NCBI GenBank assembly: GCA_963920575.1
Contig: OY986968.1
Span: forward strand, 10,722,837 to 10,786,836
DNA: 64,000 nucleotides
Direction: 5' to 3'
Origin: Narthecium ossifragum
Taxonomy: Eukaryota; Streptophyta; Magnoliopsida; Dioscoreales; Nartheciaceae
Positions 22,501 through 34,545 of this stretch are shown piece by piece. The translations under genes were made by a program, and so were the position numbers. Below the pieces are notes generated by a model. The model was not told the origin of the DNA, searched no databases, and saw only the letters and a list, made by a program, of their open reading frames with translations. Within the stretch, counting starts at the first letter, position 1, and the number at the start of each line of letters is the position of its first letter.

Positions 22501-25500
22501 TTATTAACTTGGGGAAATTTATAGGTATGAGTTGCTTAGTTATCCACTTTGTTTGCTCTCTTGTCGTCTTAGATGGGCGGTATCGACGAAGCTGCGCTTG
22601 ATCGTCTATCTCTTGTCACCGAAATGACTAAACATATACGTGTTAGAGCTGCTGGTGGAAGGTCAACAGCGTCTGAGATTGGGCAATTTTCTCCAATATT
22701 TGTTTGGCTCCTGAGGGTGATTTCATTTTTTTCCTTTAATTTTTTGTTTATTGCTCTTTTTATCTTCAATAGAAAGTGAGACTTAGTTTCTATCGTCATT
22801 AAATTTATGTGTTCTTTTGGCTAAGATTTATCTGTTGTTCATAGGATTTTTATCTGGATTTAGCTGAAGGCAATCAGAAAATTACTCCACGTGATTACCT
22901 AGAATTGGCATTAAGGCCTGTACAAGGTGGACAGAGGGATGTATATGCAAAGAATGAGGTATGACCAGGTTTCTGGTTGAATGCAATTTCTTATCTATAG
23001 TTGGTAAAATGAAAATGCTATTTAGGCAATGCAAAGTATTTGTAATTTAGTATTCAATGGTTTTACTCATAATGAAGTTCTGCTCATGACGTACTATCTA
23101 ACAGATTCGTGAGTCCATTCGTGCTCTTTTCCCTGATAGGGAATGCTTTGCACTTGTTCGGCCTCTGAACAATGAAAGTGATCTCCAACGTCTTGATCAA
23201 ATTCCTGTAAGACTTGAGCTTACCTTCTTTTTCTTTTTTGCTGTTTACCTCAATATATGTGATTCCTACTCTTTGTTCACAACATAAAGTTTCCCTGCCT
23301 CTTCTTGTTTTGCAGTTAGATCGATTACGTCCAGAGTTTAGATCAGGCCTTGATGCACTAACAAAGTTTGTTTTTGAGAGAACCAAGCCCAAACAAGTAG
23401 GAGCTACTACTATGACTGGTTCATTACTTGCTGGTATCACGCAATCATTCTTGGACGCCATCAACAATGGGGCTGTGCCGACAATATCTTCTTCTTGGCA
23501 GGTTAGCTCCCTTGCCATTCTTGTAGTACTTCTTTACACTAATGTGTGTTTTCCGGTGTTAGTCAAGTTATGAGTAATTGTTTGTGATGTCGAACTATGA
23601 TGTAATTGTTTGTTCAGCTTTTGTCCTTTAACTCCTCAAGAAATGAACCCCTAACTAGGCAGTGGTGAACTGATCGACGTTGAGCAGGGTTCTCCATGCT
23701 TGAGACTTACCTTATAGTTAAGAAACTTGGCTCAGGTCCAACCTGGACTCAGAAAAATTAAAACCTAGGCCTGGGCTTGAGTTAAGCTTAAAGGTGCCAC
23801 CTGTTGGTCATAGTGATCGACACCCTTTTTATTGTCATAATGCCCCCTCAAAATTTTGATTGGTCTTGGGGGTTGTGCTTTTTTTTTTGTTTGTGTGTGT
23901 GTGTGTGTGGGGGGGGGGGGTGGGGGGGGGGGGGTGGAATGAGCAACGGGCAGAAGGAATAAAATTTAATGGCCCTGGTCTGTCAAATCAGCTCATAGCT
24001 TGAACTTGAGCTCGATCCTGGACAGGAGCCAATTCGAATTGTAGTATAGCTTGCTCAATATCTATGCGTGCACTACCTGTGCAATTTCTCTTGATTTCAC
24101 CACAATAGCTCGATTTAGCTTGATATCAGTTGGATATCTTGTTAGCTCCATTATGGCTTGCTCGACATGATAACGAGCATAAAGAATCAGGATTTGAGAT
24201 CGATTCTTTTAACCAGCCGATAGTGAGCTAGGCCTGTTCACTCTTGGCTCATTGACAGTCTGATGAGAGGGAAGAAAGAATTGAGAGGGAAGGGATGCAC
24301 TTGAGCACCCAAAACTCATAAAAATCGAAATACGAAAACTTCAAGAACCCAACAACCCAAAACCCGGAATTTCATCCGAAAATTTGAAACTTGGCACATT
24401 AGTCTTACTCGACTAGTTACACATGCATAAAAGAAAACAGAAGCTATAACGTATCCGGTATATACGTTTCATAAGAAGATCAATGATAAAGAAAATACAG
24501 ATTTTTCCTGAATTGATGGTTACTTGATCTCCAAATGCCTTGATTCGAATTCAACGAAGTCCATAGGCTATCTCGAGCCTAAATATACGTGGTGTAGCCT
24601 ATACCTACCGGGAACCAAGTATTGGGTCCTCACAGTGCTTCTAACAAAAGGAAAGAATAACATGGTTCTAAGAGATGAAAAATAATACGCTTTCTGTCGA
24701 TAGACTATCATTGTCCTTTTTAAGTTTTATGTTATTCTTTGTTGGTATTTATGATGTAAAACTTAAGTTATCTCAGGCTAGAGTCAACAAACAGGCAATA
24801 TTAGAAGATGGAAGAAACTTGATTAATTTGTATTTCAGCGTTCATAATTTCTAAAATTGTTTTTGACAAATCTTGTTGTACAGAGTGTTGAAGAAGCAGA
24901 GTGTCGAAGGGCATATGATTTAGCTGCTGATGTGTACATGTCATCTTTTGACCGGAAGAAACCAGCTGATGAAGTAAGTTGCTTTGTGTATAGCGTAGTT
25001 TTTTACTCATGTTAATCTTTCTTGTCATCACATGCCCTAATTTTCATCTTTTAGGTCGTTCTTAGAGAAGCACATGAATATGCTCTTCGGAAGTCGCTTG
25101 TTGCATTTAATGAGGTTGCCGTGGGAACTGGCTCAGCACGTACGAATTATGAAAAGCTTCTTCACAATTTCATCAGGAAGACATTTGAGGTGATAACTAG
25201 CTGCATTTTAGGGTATCCTAAACTTGTGTAACGAAAATTAGTTTGCCTTATAAATATGTTCTTATAAAAAATCGACAACCGATCATATTTATACAGATTT
25301 CTTTGTTATGCAAGTTAATTAATTTGTTGCCTAGTTTGCACGAAAGTAAGATATCGATATACTTTGTTCATTTCATATTTCATGTAGATGATCTTTTATT
25401 CGTTGTTGGTGCACTCATCTCCAAATTAGCCATTTAATTTTAGAATGTATGTTGTTTGCCTTGTACCTTTTGATCCTATCAAGGAGATCTGAGGCCAGCT

Positions 25501-26612
25501 AATCATGGTCTAAACTAGTGCTGTCTTAGCAGATTGTGTTTCTATTTACAATGGCATCATTCAATGCAATCCAGTTTTAGTCATTGGGTTAACCTATGGG
25601 TCTGCATGCTATTAATGGCCATCATTCAGAAGCCTATTGGCTGATTAGTAAGTCTATTAAACTACGTCCATTGTAGAGAACTTTTTAGGGTGAAAAATTT
25701 TATCCACTTAAAACTTTAAGATGGGCAGTATCCCTTGAATATGTTCTTTAAAGGGGTATGATGGGATTTTGACAGCAATTAGATTGTGGACCTCACTAGA
25801 TAGATGAGACCAATTCAACGAATTTGTTATCCTGTTGAAAAGATAAAGACAAGTGTTAGTATTCTGCATAGCAAGTTCCAGCTACTTTGAAGGAAGAGTT
25901 CTTCGTTTCAGTCGCTGTTCGCAATTTAGTTGCCGAGGTAAAAACTTATGAGGTATAGAAGTTTGAATGGAATAATGCTCTACAAAGTATTGCGGATAAT
26001 ACATCTCTTTTAAACTTTACTGAGCTTTAGTAAGTAGGCATGGTTTAATCTTGATGTTTAGATGAAGAACCAGGTATATTCCAATACATTAAGCAAAGTT
26101 TACCGTGTTGGTGGTACGTGTCGTCCCGGACTTTGACAAAAGGCAGGAGGTCCTGGAAAATGATTGTCAGAAAATTGGAGGGTGGAGACGGTCTTTGACA
26201 TGTGGGATGAGATTGGATATGGTTGCCAGAATATAGGTGAAGTTGGGTCTTGATTCTATTTATCATGGAATTTGCATCAGTTTATTCACTACTTATTGCA
26301 GTTGACGTATATTTATAGCAGTTTTATATTGGAATGCAATAGTTGCAGTCAGAAATCTAGAACAACATCAGCTGTAAGGATGGAAGTTCCTACCACCGTA
26401 ATTATAGGTACCAAATGAACCTGAAATGGAGCATCATGACTGCGAAGGGGTGGATGACTTCCTGACCAGTCTTAATGATTTGAGTAATCCTAATTGGTTT
26501 TCAAAGATAATTCATAACTTGTTTGGTAGGCATAGATATGTGATTATATGCACAGAGCAAGGATAATTCATAACTTGTCAGGTATGCACCGGACCGGCAG
26601 CTAGCCGGTATA

Positions 26613-26644
<32 letters not shown>

Positions 26645-29600
26645 ACAATCGGTATCGGGGGGTGCCGGATTTGTGCCGAACGATACCTTATCGTCCGGTA
26701 CAGACCCGATACGTACCGGATCCGGAGAGGGGAGGAGAGAGCGGGAGGGAAGGAGAGAAACAGAGGAGAGGGAGGAGGGGAAGAAAGACAGGGGAGGAGA
26801 GAGCAGGAGGGAAGGAGGCGGCGGAGAAGAGGGGGAGCCGGAGCTGGAGGGGATGACGAGGCGGAGAAGAGGAGGAGACGGAGCCGCAGCCGGAGGGGAT
26901 GAGGAGCCGGAGCCGGAGGCCGAGGGGAGGAGGAGCGGCGGTCTTGGAGGGAGAAAAGGTAGGCAGGGAAAGAGTGAAGAAAAGAGGGCCACGGTGGGAG
27001 AAGAGAAAAAAGGAGGGAGGAGAGGGAGGAGAGAAGTGGCCAGGTGGAGGGAAAAAAAAGAGGAAAGAGAAGGTGCCTGGGGGTGGGGGAGGAGAATTGG
27101 CAGCTGGATTGGTGAGCCAGTCTCAGATAGTATATTATTTATTTAATGATGGTAATTATTAATATTTTTTATTTAATCATGATTGTTTTTAGCATTTTTT
27201 TTTATCAAATAACGGTGACTTTCCGATAACTAAATGTATCATATGAAATTTTAAAATCTTATGTTAATAATCATTTTAGTTATTATATTACATTCTAATG
27301 CTATTTTATTTTTTATTACTTATTCATGTTAATTTTTATGTTAATTGCTTAGGTTACTTTCTATGTTAATTACTTACGATAGTTTTTATATTAATTGATA
27401 AATATTGTATTTTACATCAAAATTAATTCAAATTGGTGGACAAATTAAAAAACTAGTATTTAACATATATTAAAATTTTAAAAAATATTTTGAAATCCGT
27501 TATAATAAAAAAAATATACGAACCTTTAAAAATTTTGAAAAATGAAAATAACCAAAAGTTATAGAGAAAATTAAAAAATAATTTTATAACATTTAAAAAA
27601 TTCTAAAATTCTTAGGAAAATTTAAAAATTTTTTGGCCAATTGTAGATGTTGATTATGTGTCATGTATTGTATTATACTATCTTGTATGTTTTCACTCTG
27701 CTCTAATATAAGAGATTATATTTGGCTAATTGGAGATGTTGAAAATGAGTGAATTTCACTCATCTGGAGCGGCACCGGCGCGTACCGGTCCGATACAGCG
27801 CGTGCCGATGGCGTGTTAACGGCACGGCGCGTGCCAACAACACGGCAATCCATGGCACAGAGTATAAAGGCGTGAAATGTTTAATGCGGATCATAGGGTG
27901 ATCATAGTTTGATGGAGATTTCTTGTGTTATCTCACTTTCAGAATTGACAGATGAATATGTTGTGGACATGTGATTTAGAAGTGAATTATATATAGAATT
28001 AACATGGATATGTTTGTGTCTTCATTACCTATTTGCTGGTTGTAGTCATTGCCAATGCACAGATATAATTATCTTGATATATCTGTGCTTGTAGAGTTAC
28101 TCTTGCTAAGAGCGAACAGAAGTTCAATCTTGATGCTAGTTGAACAAATTGAGCAGCAGCTCCCATGGCTCTTTTTATGAGCATTGCTGCCTTTTATGAT
28201 GAGGAAAAGAAAAGAAAAGAAAAGAAATGACCCATTACAAAAGTAGAAGATTTCTTCTAGTCAGATTTTATCTATGCTTCTTATGATAGTGTTGAAAGAA
28301 AAAGAAACTTCCATTAGATGGAAGATATTTTATTTTGAGGTTTCTTTGATTGTGGGAGCAACAGATTCTTGCGCTGCTATAGTAACTTAACTTTATCAGG
28401 AAAAGTTTTTGGTTTTCTTGGAAATGGGAGGCTCCTTGGTAAGGACTTATAGGGGGTGCTATCCAATGTAAAGCTTCTAATGATGATGATTTTATCTCAG
28501 AATATTCAATCAAACGAATCATCAGGAGCTTCTCAGACATGAAAGTGACTATATAGATTTTTCTTGTTCAGGAAAAGATTCTGTATGTAGTAAACTTTGC
28601 CAATTGCTGAAGATAAAATCTTTCCAATTCAACTGAAGCGAACATGGTATGAAGAAAGGAAAATAAATGTTGGTGCAGAACTCTCATCATTTATTTGTTC
28701 CTTCTTTCCAGAAAAATGAAGAGAGTAAAATAAAAAGCTAATGCAAGAGCCTAACTATGGCATTGTTCTCTTTCTCTTGATTCTGAATTTCGTTTGCTGC
28801 AAGTATCTGCTTCCATGGTCTATATTTCATAGTTTACTTCATTTTATGGTAGTTTCAACTTGCTGGTGAAATTTTGATACTTGCATGGTATTTTCTTTAG
28901 CCCTTGCAAAATTTATCGAGTAAGCTTTGAGATTCAATATTGTTTCCATGCCAAATGCAAGTTTATTGTTCATTATGGTGCTTGTCATTGTTTTATGCTA
29001 CAACAAGCAGTATCCAAAGTATCTGCAGAACTGTATAAATGTGAGTAATTTGCAATTTTGTCATTGTTCGCTGATTGCTGCTACAGGATTATAAAAAGAC
29101 TGCCTTTCTGGAGGCTGATTTGCAATGTTCAAACACCATACAAAGTATGGAAACCAAGTTGAGGGCAGCTTGTGTTCCCGAGGCGAAAATTGATGATGTG
29201 ATTCAGGTAGACATTCTTGGCACTGTTTTTTTTATTTTCTTTTCTGGGACACTTAGGGGCAGAAAATATATTAACTTGACCAATATGGCTGGGAGCATAG
29301 TGTTTTTCTAGTGCCTGGGTGGTTCTTTAACTTTGTTGTTGTGGAATACTGCAACTCAGCTCATCATATGCTGATTTGTGAAATATGTTCCTTTCATTCT
29401 GTTTCTGTTTCTTTTACATACTGAAGAGGCTAGATTAAGGAAATGAAGTGTGGGGCAGTTTTCCTTGTGATTGACTTTCTCCACTTAGCTTATCCACTTT
29501 CTCCTGTTTATTTTCCACATAGTGTTTTTCTAGTGTGTGGGTTGTTCTTTGACTTTGTTTTCGTGGAGTACTGCAATTCAGCTTTATCATATGCCAATTT

Positions 29601-32600
29601 GTGAAATATGTTCCTTTCCTTCTGTTTCTGTTGCATTTGCATGATGAAGAGGCTCGATTAAAAAAAAGAAATGTGTGGCAGATTTCGATGTGGTTGGCTT
29701 TTTTATTTTTCACTTAGTTCATTTCCTTTCTCTTGTTTTCTTTTGCATACTGAAGAGGCTAGATTAAGGAAATGAAATGTGGGGCAGTTTTCCATGTGAT
29801 TGACTTTCTCCACTTAGCTTATCCACTTTCTCCTGTTTATTTTCGACATAGTGTTTTTCTAGTGCGTGGGTTGTTCTTTGACTTTGTTTTCGTGGAGTAC
29901 CGCAATTCAGCTTTATCATATGCCGATTTGTGAAATATGTTCCTTTCCTTCTGTTTCTGTTGCATTTGCATGATGAAGAGGCTCGATTAAAAAAAAATGT
30001 GGCAGATTTCGATGTGGTTGGCTTTTTTATTTTTCACTTAGTTCATCTCCTTTCTCTTGTTTACTTAGCAATCCAATTGAACCTAGGTCTTTTTGCATTA
30101 ATACCAGGGTATGAGAGTGGTTATTTACTTGGTCTAGAATTCAAGAACCATGCAAACCAGATCTTAGAGAATCCAATACTTTCTTTAATTATTCTATCAT
30201 GTTTCTGATAATGTTAAGGAACAAGTTCAGTCTTCCATCATTACATCTAATGAAACCAAACTGTAATAGTAAAAAACAAAGGGAAAATGTGATATGCTCA
30301 CCTATGATACTCTGTAGTTATGTTTGATTGATTGTCTTTTTTCTCGGATCTGCCAGGGCCTCTCGTCAATGCTATGACCAAGTATTCATGGGTACAGAGA
30401 TATGTATTGCCATTTCTGGCTCCATTTGAAGATCAAAGATTAGATGACAGCTACACCAGCGCTTGAAACCATTAGGGGCATACCAAACTGATTGTTTTCT
30501 TCGTTTTTACCTCAATGCCTTAACTTACACGGAATCTGGCAAAAATCGGTGGAAGTGTGGATGTGTAGATGTGGGCAGGAGTGGGTGGAAGTAAGGTGAG
30601 GTTGAAGTGTATGGAAGTGAGTTCTATCAGTTGGTCCGACATAGAATTATAATTAGCATAGAAGTGAGATTGGATGGGTTCTATTTCATTTAGTTGGTTT
30701 AGCTCAAATGTGGATTGGAAGGTTGACATTTCGCAGAACTTTTATTTGATATAAAAGTATATTAAAATGTGGCGAGTCCGTATTTTAGAAGTTGAGCTGA
30801 CGTCAATTCATTTAGAGTGAAAGTCAGCAGCCGGAAGTTGGGACTTGGTGAAAGTGGCCTGCCCAAATTCTGTGTGCACTTTAAGTGTCAACACCCGATA
30901 TTCTTTGCAAGTCAGTGACTTTCAGCACTTTCAGATTTCGGCCCTCACCTGAAGGGGGAAAAGTAGTCCTTGGCCTTTATTTTTTTCTTCATATTTACCA
31001 TGTAGGGTAGTTAATCCACTCAAGTGTTCCGTTTTCCATTATGAAATTATCCATTGCTTTTGCCTATTTGCATTGTATAACTGTGGAAATTTTTTGTTAG
31101 GTTTGAAATAGGATCACTTTGATAATTCATATCGCTTCCACCTTTTTATATGCGGTAGTGTAATTTCCTCGGAGATTGACATTGTGGATTAATGCTATCA
31201 GATAACACAGCATTCTAGAGGATTGTTTTATGAAGTTTCGAATATTTCTTTTATCTCCAAACATGAGTTACTTTAGATCTTCTAGAGCACCTAAAGTTAA
31301 TAGTTTTAGTCTTTGTAACTTAAACGTCCATATTCTCTCATTTGACATTGTTTTTTTTCCACATTAATTAGCTTTATGTTAAACAGGTGGTGATTGATGG
31401 ATTGTCACTGCATTTCTGTTATGAAGTACTTTTTTTGTGTGTTAGTCTAATGAGATGTCATTTCTTATGGGTGGCTTTTGGTTCTCATGTTTGGTGGCTA
31501 ATGCTTTTGGTATATCGGTTGCTTGTATGAGCCAGAATTGTTCTGACATCTGTATAAATTGTGACTATAACTCGGAGTATTCTTTTAGGTTCTGGAGAGC
31601 CTGCTGTCTGAGTATGAATCAGCTTCTTATGGTCCGAGAAAATGGCAAAAGTTGGCTTCTTTCCTGCAGCAATGGTTTGTTCCCTCTCCCCTGCTTTCAA
31701 ATTTATATAAGCTCGAGATTGAGTAGCAATTGGAAAAACCAAGAAATAGCCGGTGATTAAAGCTATTAAGTTGTCGAACCTAGCTTGTGGGTCATCGGGT
31801 TAACTGTTGCTGTTCTCAAGGCCTTCAGATTTTGTGCCTCGCGTTCAGGTGGTCATGTTTGTTAAAATCTAGTTGGATTACTTATGTCTGGTCAGTGGCC
31901 AGATACCCAATTTGATCCTCATATTTAGACATCTTAATTAAGATGTTTTAAGACTATCCTACCAATTTAGATATCATTGAACTATGTCAACAGAGAAGCT
32001 AACCACTTGAACCTATCCCTTACAAATTTTATTCCTGTTCAATCACAATGCCCTATTCCACTCCCATTTCATCATCTGCCTCCTCCGCACCTACTAAGTG
32101 GCTAGCCCCATCCGTTCTGTCCCTATATGTATGTGCTCTAATATCTCATGTGACTGGCACCTGGTCTTGAAACTGATCCTATGTGTGAAAAACGCTGAGC
32201 TTTAGCTTCTCTATGCCGCTGCTTGGTTTGCCCTTAGTTGGGGTGTTCTGGAAGGAGTTTGGCTTGCTTCCTGTCAAGTTGGGATGCACCAGTTTAGGTT
32301 AGCACGGCATGTTTACAGCCGTTCTCCAAGTGTGTCCATACAATATCTGGGTCTCATATGCGAGCTGGTTGGGAGTTGATTCAATCAGGCTTCATCAAAA
32401 GCAGTTAGCTTGCTCATTAAGAAATTAAAAGTAAAGGCCCTTTGATTTGTCACTGTGTCTAAAGCTTATTGTGTTTGTTCTTGTCGATTTTGGGATTTAC
32501 ACAACCCGTGATCAAAACTATCAACCCTTCTTTTTGCCTCTATGATTATGCTGTTAATTTTACCCCGTGCATTATAGTTCCTGAATTTGAATTTCGAACT

Positions 32601-34545
32601 TTCTTTAATTTTACAGTTTGGAGGGGCCAATCCTTGACCTTTTCAGAAAGCAACTAGACCTAAGTAAAACAGAGAAGAGTGTTCTTGAGTTGAAATATCG
32701 TTCATATGAAGACAAATTGAAGTTACTAGAAAAGCAACTTGAGGCAAATGAGAAGCACAGAGCTGAGTATTTGACACGCTATGAGAAAGCTATAAGTGAT
32801 AAACAAAAGATTTCTGAAGATTACCGGCAACGCATTGCAACCTTGCAGAGTAAATGCAGCACGTTGGAGGAACGCTGTTTGAGTCTGTCAAAAGCTGTAG
32901 ACATTGCAAAACAGGAGTCTTCTGATTGGAAAACTAAATTTGAACATCGCTGCTCAGAGCTAAAAGCCGATGAGGACAAGTTCAATGCTCAAATTGCAGC
33001 ACTGGAGTCCAGGAGAAGTGCTGCTGAAGGTAGATTGGCTGCTGCTCGTGAACAGGCTGAGTCTGCACAAGAAGAAGCATTGGAGTGGAAGCGGAAATAT
33101 GAAACTGCTGTTGGAGAAGCTAAAACAGCTCTGGAGAGGGCAGCGTTAGCACAGGAACGCACTAAAAGGGAGGTACAGGACAGGGAAGATGCCATTCGAG
33201 CAGAGTTATCTCACCAATTGGCTAAAAAGGTGCTTTTTTATCTATTAGTTTTGACTTTTGCCAATCATTGATATGGTCACTTATTTTGTTGCTAATGCAA
33301 TAATAGGAAGAAGAAATCAAGAATTTGATTGCAAGGTTTGATCATGCTGAAAATCACTCGAGCAGTCTGGCTTCAAAGATGGAGGTAAGTTGTGATCTTC
33401 ACTCTGGGCTGTCTTATTTTTTATTCTCCCTCTCTCTCACACTACCATCTACTTTATTGCATGGTAGTTGACAATTTTTCGTTATACTCGCTTAGGCTGC
33501 TGAGCTGGAATTGAAGAGCTATAAAGTGAAAACATTGGCCTTAAATAGTGAACTGAGAGAATTAAACGAAAAATTAGATTTTGCTAAGACTGCTGCTCTA
33601 TCTCTTGAGAAAGAAGTCAAAATTCTTGAACAAGAAAAGAACCACCTTCAGGAGAAGTACCTATCTGGAAGCAAGAAATTCGATGAAGCTGAAGAGAGGT
33701 GTAGAGCTGCTGAGAGGGAGGCAAAAAGGGCTAATGAGCTGGCTGAAACTGCCCGGGCAGACCTTGTTGGTGCACAAAAAGAGAAGAGTGAAGCTCAGCA
33801 GCTTGCCATGGAAAGATTGGCACAAATTGAGAGAACTGAGAGGCATGTCCAAAGCTTGGAGTCCGAGAATAATAAACTTATGAATGAGATAGAGAAGCTG
33901 CGTCTATCAGAAATGGATGCTGTTTCAAAGGTTGCACTACTTGAGAAAAGGGTTGATGAGAGAGAAAGAGAAATTGAGGAGATGCTAAGTCAGAACAATG
34001 AGCAGAGGTCCAGCACTGTTCAAGTTCTTGAGAGTCTTTTGGCGACAGAACGTGCCGCTCGAGCAGAGGCTAATAATAGAGCAGAGGCACTATCCTTGCA
34101 ACTACAATCTACTCAAGGCAGACTTGATACACTCCAGCAGGAACTTACATCAGTTCGTCTGAATGAGAGTGCATTGGATGGTAAGCTCAGGACAGCCTCA
34201 CATGGCAAAAGGTCGAGGGGTGACAATTTCATGCACACAGAATCTGTCCAAGATATGGACCTTGAGGTGGAGGTGACGAGGGGTAGGAAGAGATCCAAAC
34301 CTACAACTAGCCCTTTGCAGTATACACAGACTGAGGATGGTGCTTCTTTTTTCCAAGGGGAAGATGATAGAAACCAGATTCAGCAAAATCAAGAGACTGA
34401 ATCCGAAGACTACACAAAACTCACTGTTCTGAAGCTGAAGCAGGAGCTAACGAAACATGGATTTGGTGGTCAACTGCTTCAGTTGAAGAATCCTAACAAG
34501 AAGGATATTCTTGCTCTTTACGAGAAGCATATACTCAGGAAATAG
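19520..34545 (+). CDS. GBPL3: Guanylate-binding family GTPase with long coiled coil
   Basis: A plant dynamin-superfamily GTPase. I joined 14 exons: 19520-19822, 21892-22053, 22312-22377, 22573-22716, 22845-22958, 23105-23206, 23316-23501, 24884-24973, 25055-25189, 29087-29206, 31589-31674, 32617-33229, 33307-33384 and 33496-34545. All junctions are GT/AG; introns are phase 0 except intron 11 (phase 2). The product is 1082 residues with no internal stop. The GB1-type G domain has a P-loop GRARQGKS (89-96; Arg92 aligns with the GBP arginine finger), switch Thr near 114-119, DSEG (145-148), and the GBP G4 box LLRDF across exons 4/5 (Arg225, Asp226). A helical domain follows, then a Glu/Lys-rich coiled coil (about 640-960), basic nuclear-signal-like clusters (KRSR 971-974, RGRKRSK 995-1001) and a C-terminal SAP-like helix pair (about 1041-1082). 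The length and layout match Arabidopsis AT5G46070 (GBPL3), reported to form nuclear condensates in immunity; orthology is inferred. An in-frame upstream ATG at 19319 exists but is less likely. Confidence 0.92.
20690..21055. repeat. ACCGAACCGAAT-rich repeat in GBP intron 1
   Basis: About 360 bp built from CCGAACCG and ACCGAATT words, starting AAGGCTGAGAATTCGGT and ending in the inverted form GGTTCGGTTTTGCTCACCCC. The inverted ends and hairpin interior resemble a common plant non-autonomous hAT-type repeat. It lies fully inside intron 1 (19823-21891). Confidence 0.6.
23878..23937. repeat. T/GT/G simple repeat in GBP intron 7
   Basis: Nine T, then GT dinucleotides, then two runs of G separated by T. 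Low-complexity and likely length-variable. Confidence 0.9.
26590..27870. repeat. Repeat insertion in GBP intron 9
   Basis: Intron 9 is 3.9 kb (25190-29086). This part has a run of about 30 C (26615-26644), CCGGTACG-type words (26660-26720), a 350-bp purine tract (about 26725-27090), AT-rich DNA, and a closing segment of GGCACGGCGCGTGCC words (about 27770-27860). CGGTACCGG-like words at both ends suggest one inserted unit. No transposase seen. Confidence 0.5.
29300..30060. repeat. 329-bp tandem duplication in GBP intron 10
   Basis: CTGAAGAGGCTAGATTAAGG occurs at 29421 and 29750, and GTGTTTTTCTAGTG at 29521 and 29850, both 329 bp apart. An older partial copy lies at about 29300, offset 221 bp. 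Copies differ at few positions, so the last duplication is recent. Confidence 0.85.

Noticed and set aside
26501..27162. Long Arg/Glu/Gly-rich and Ser/Pro-rich frames on both strands
   Set aside because: A purine tract next to a C run inside intron 9 gives stop-free low-complexity frames; no domain is visible.
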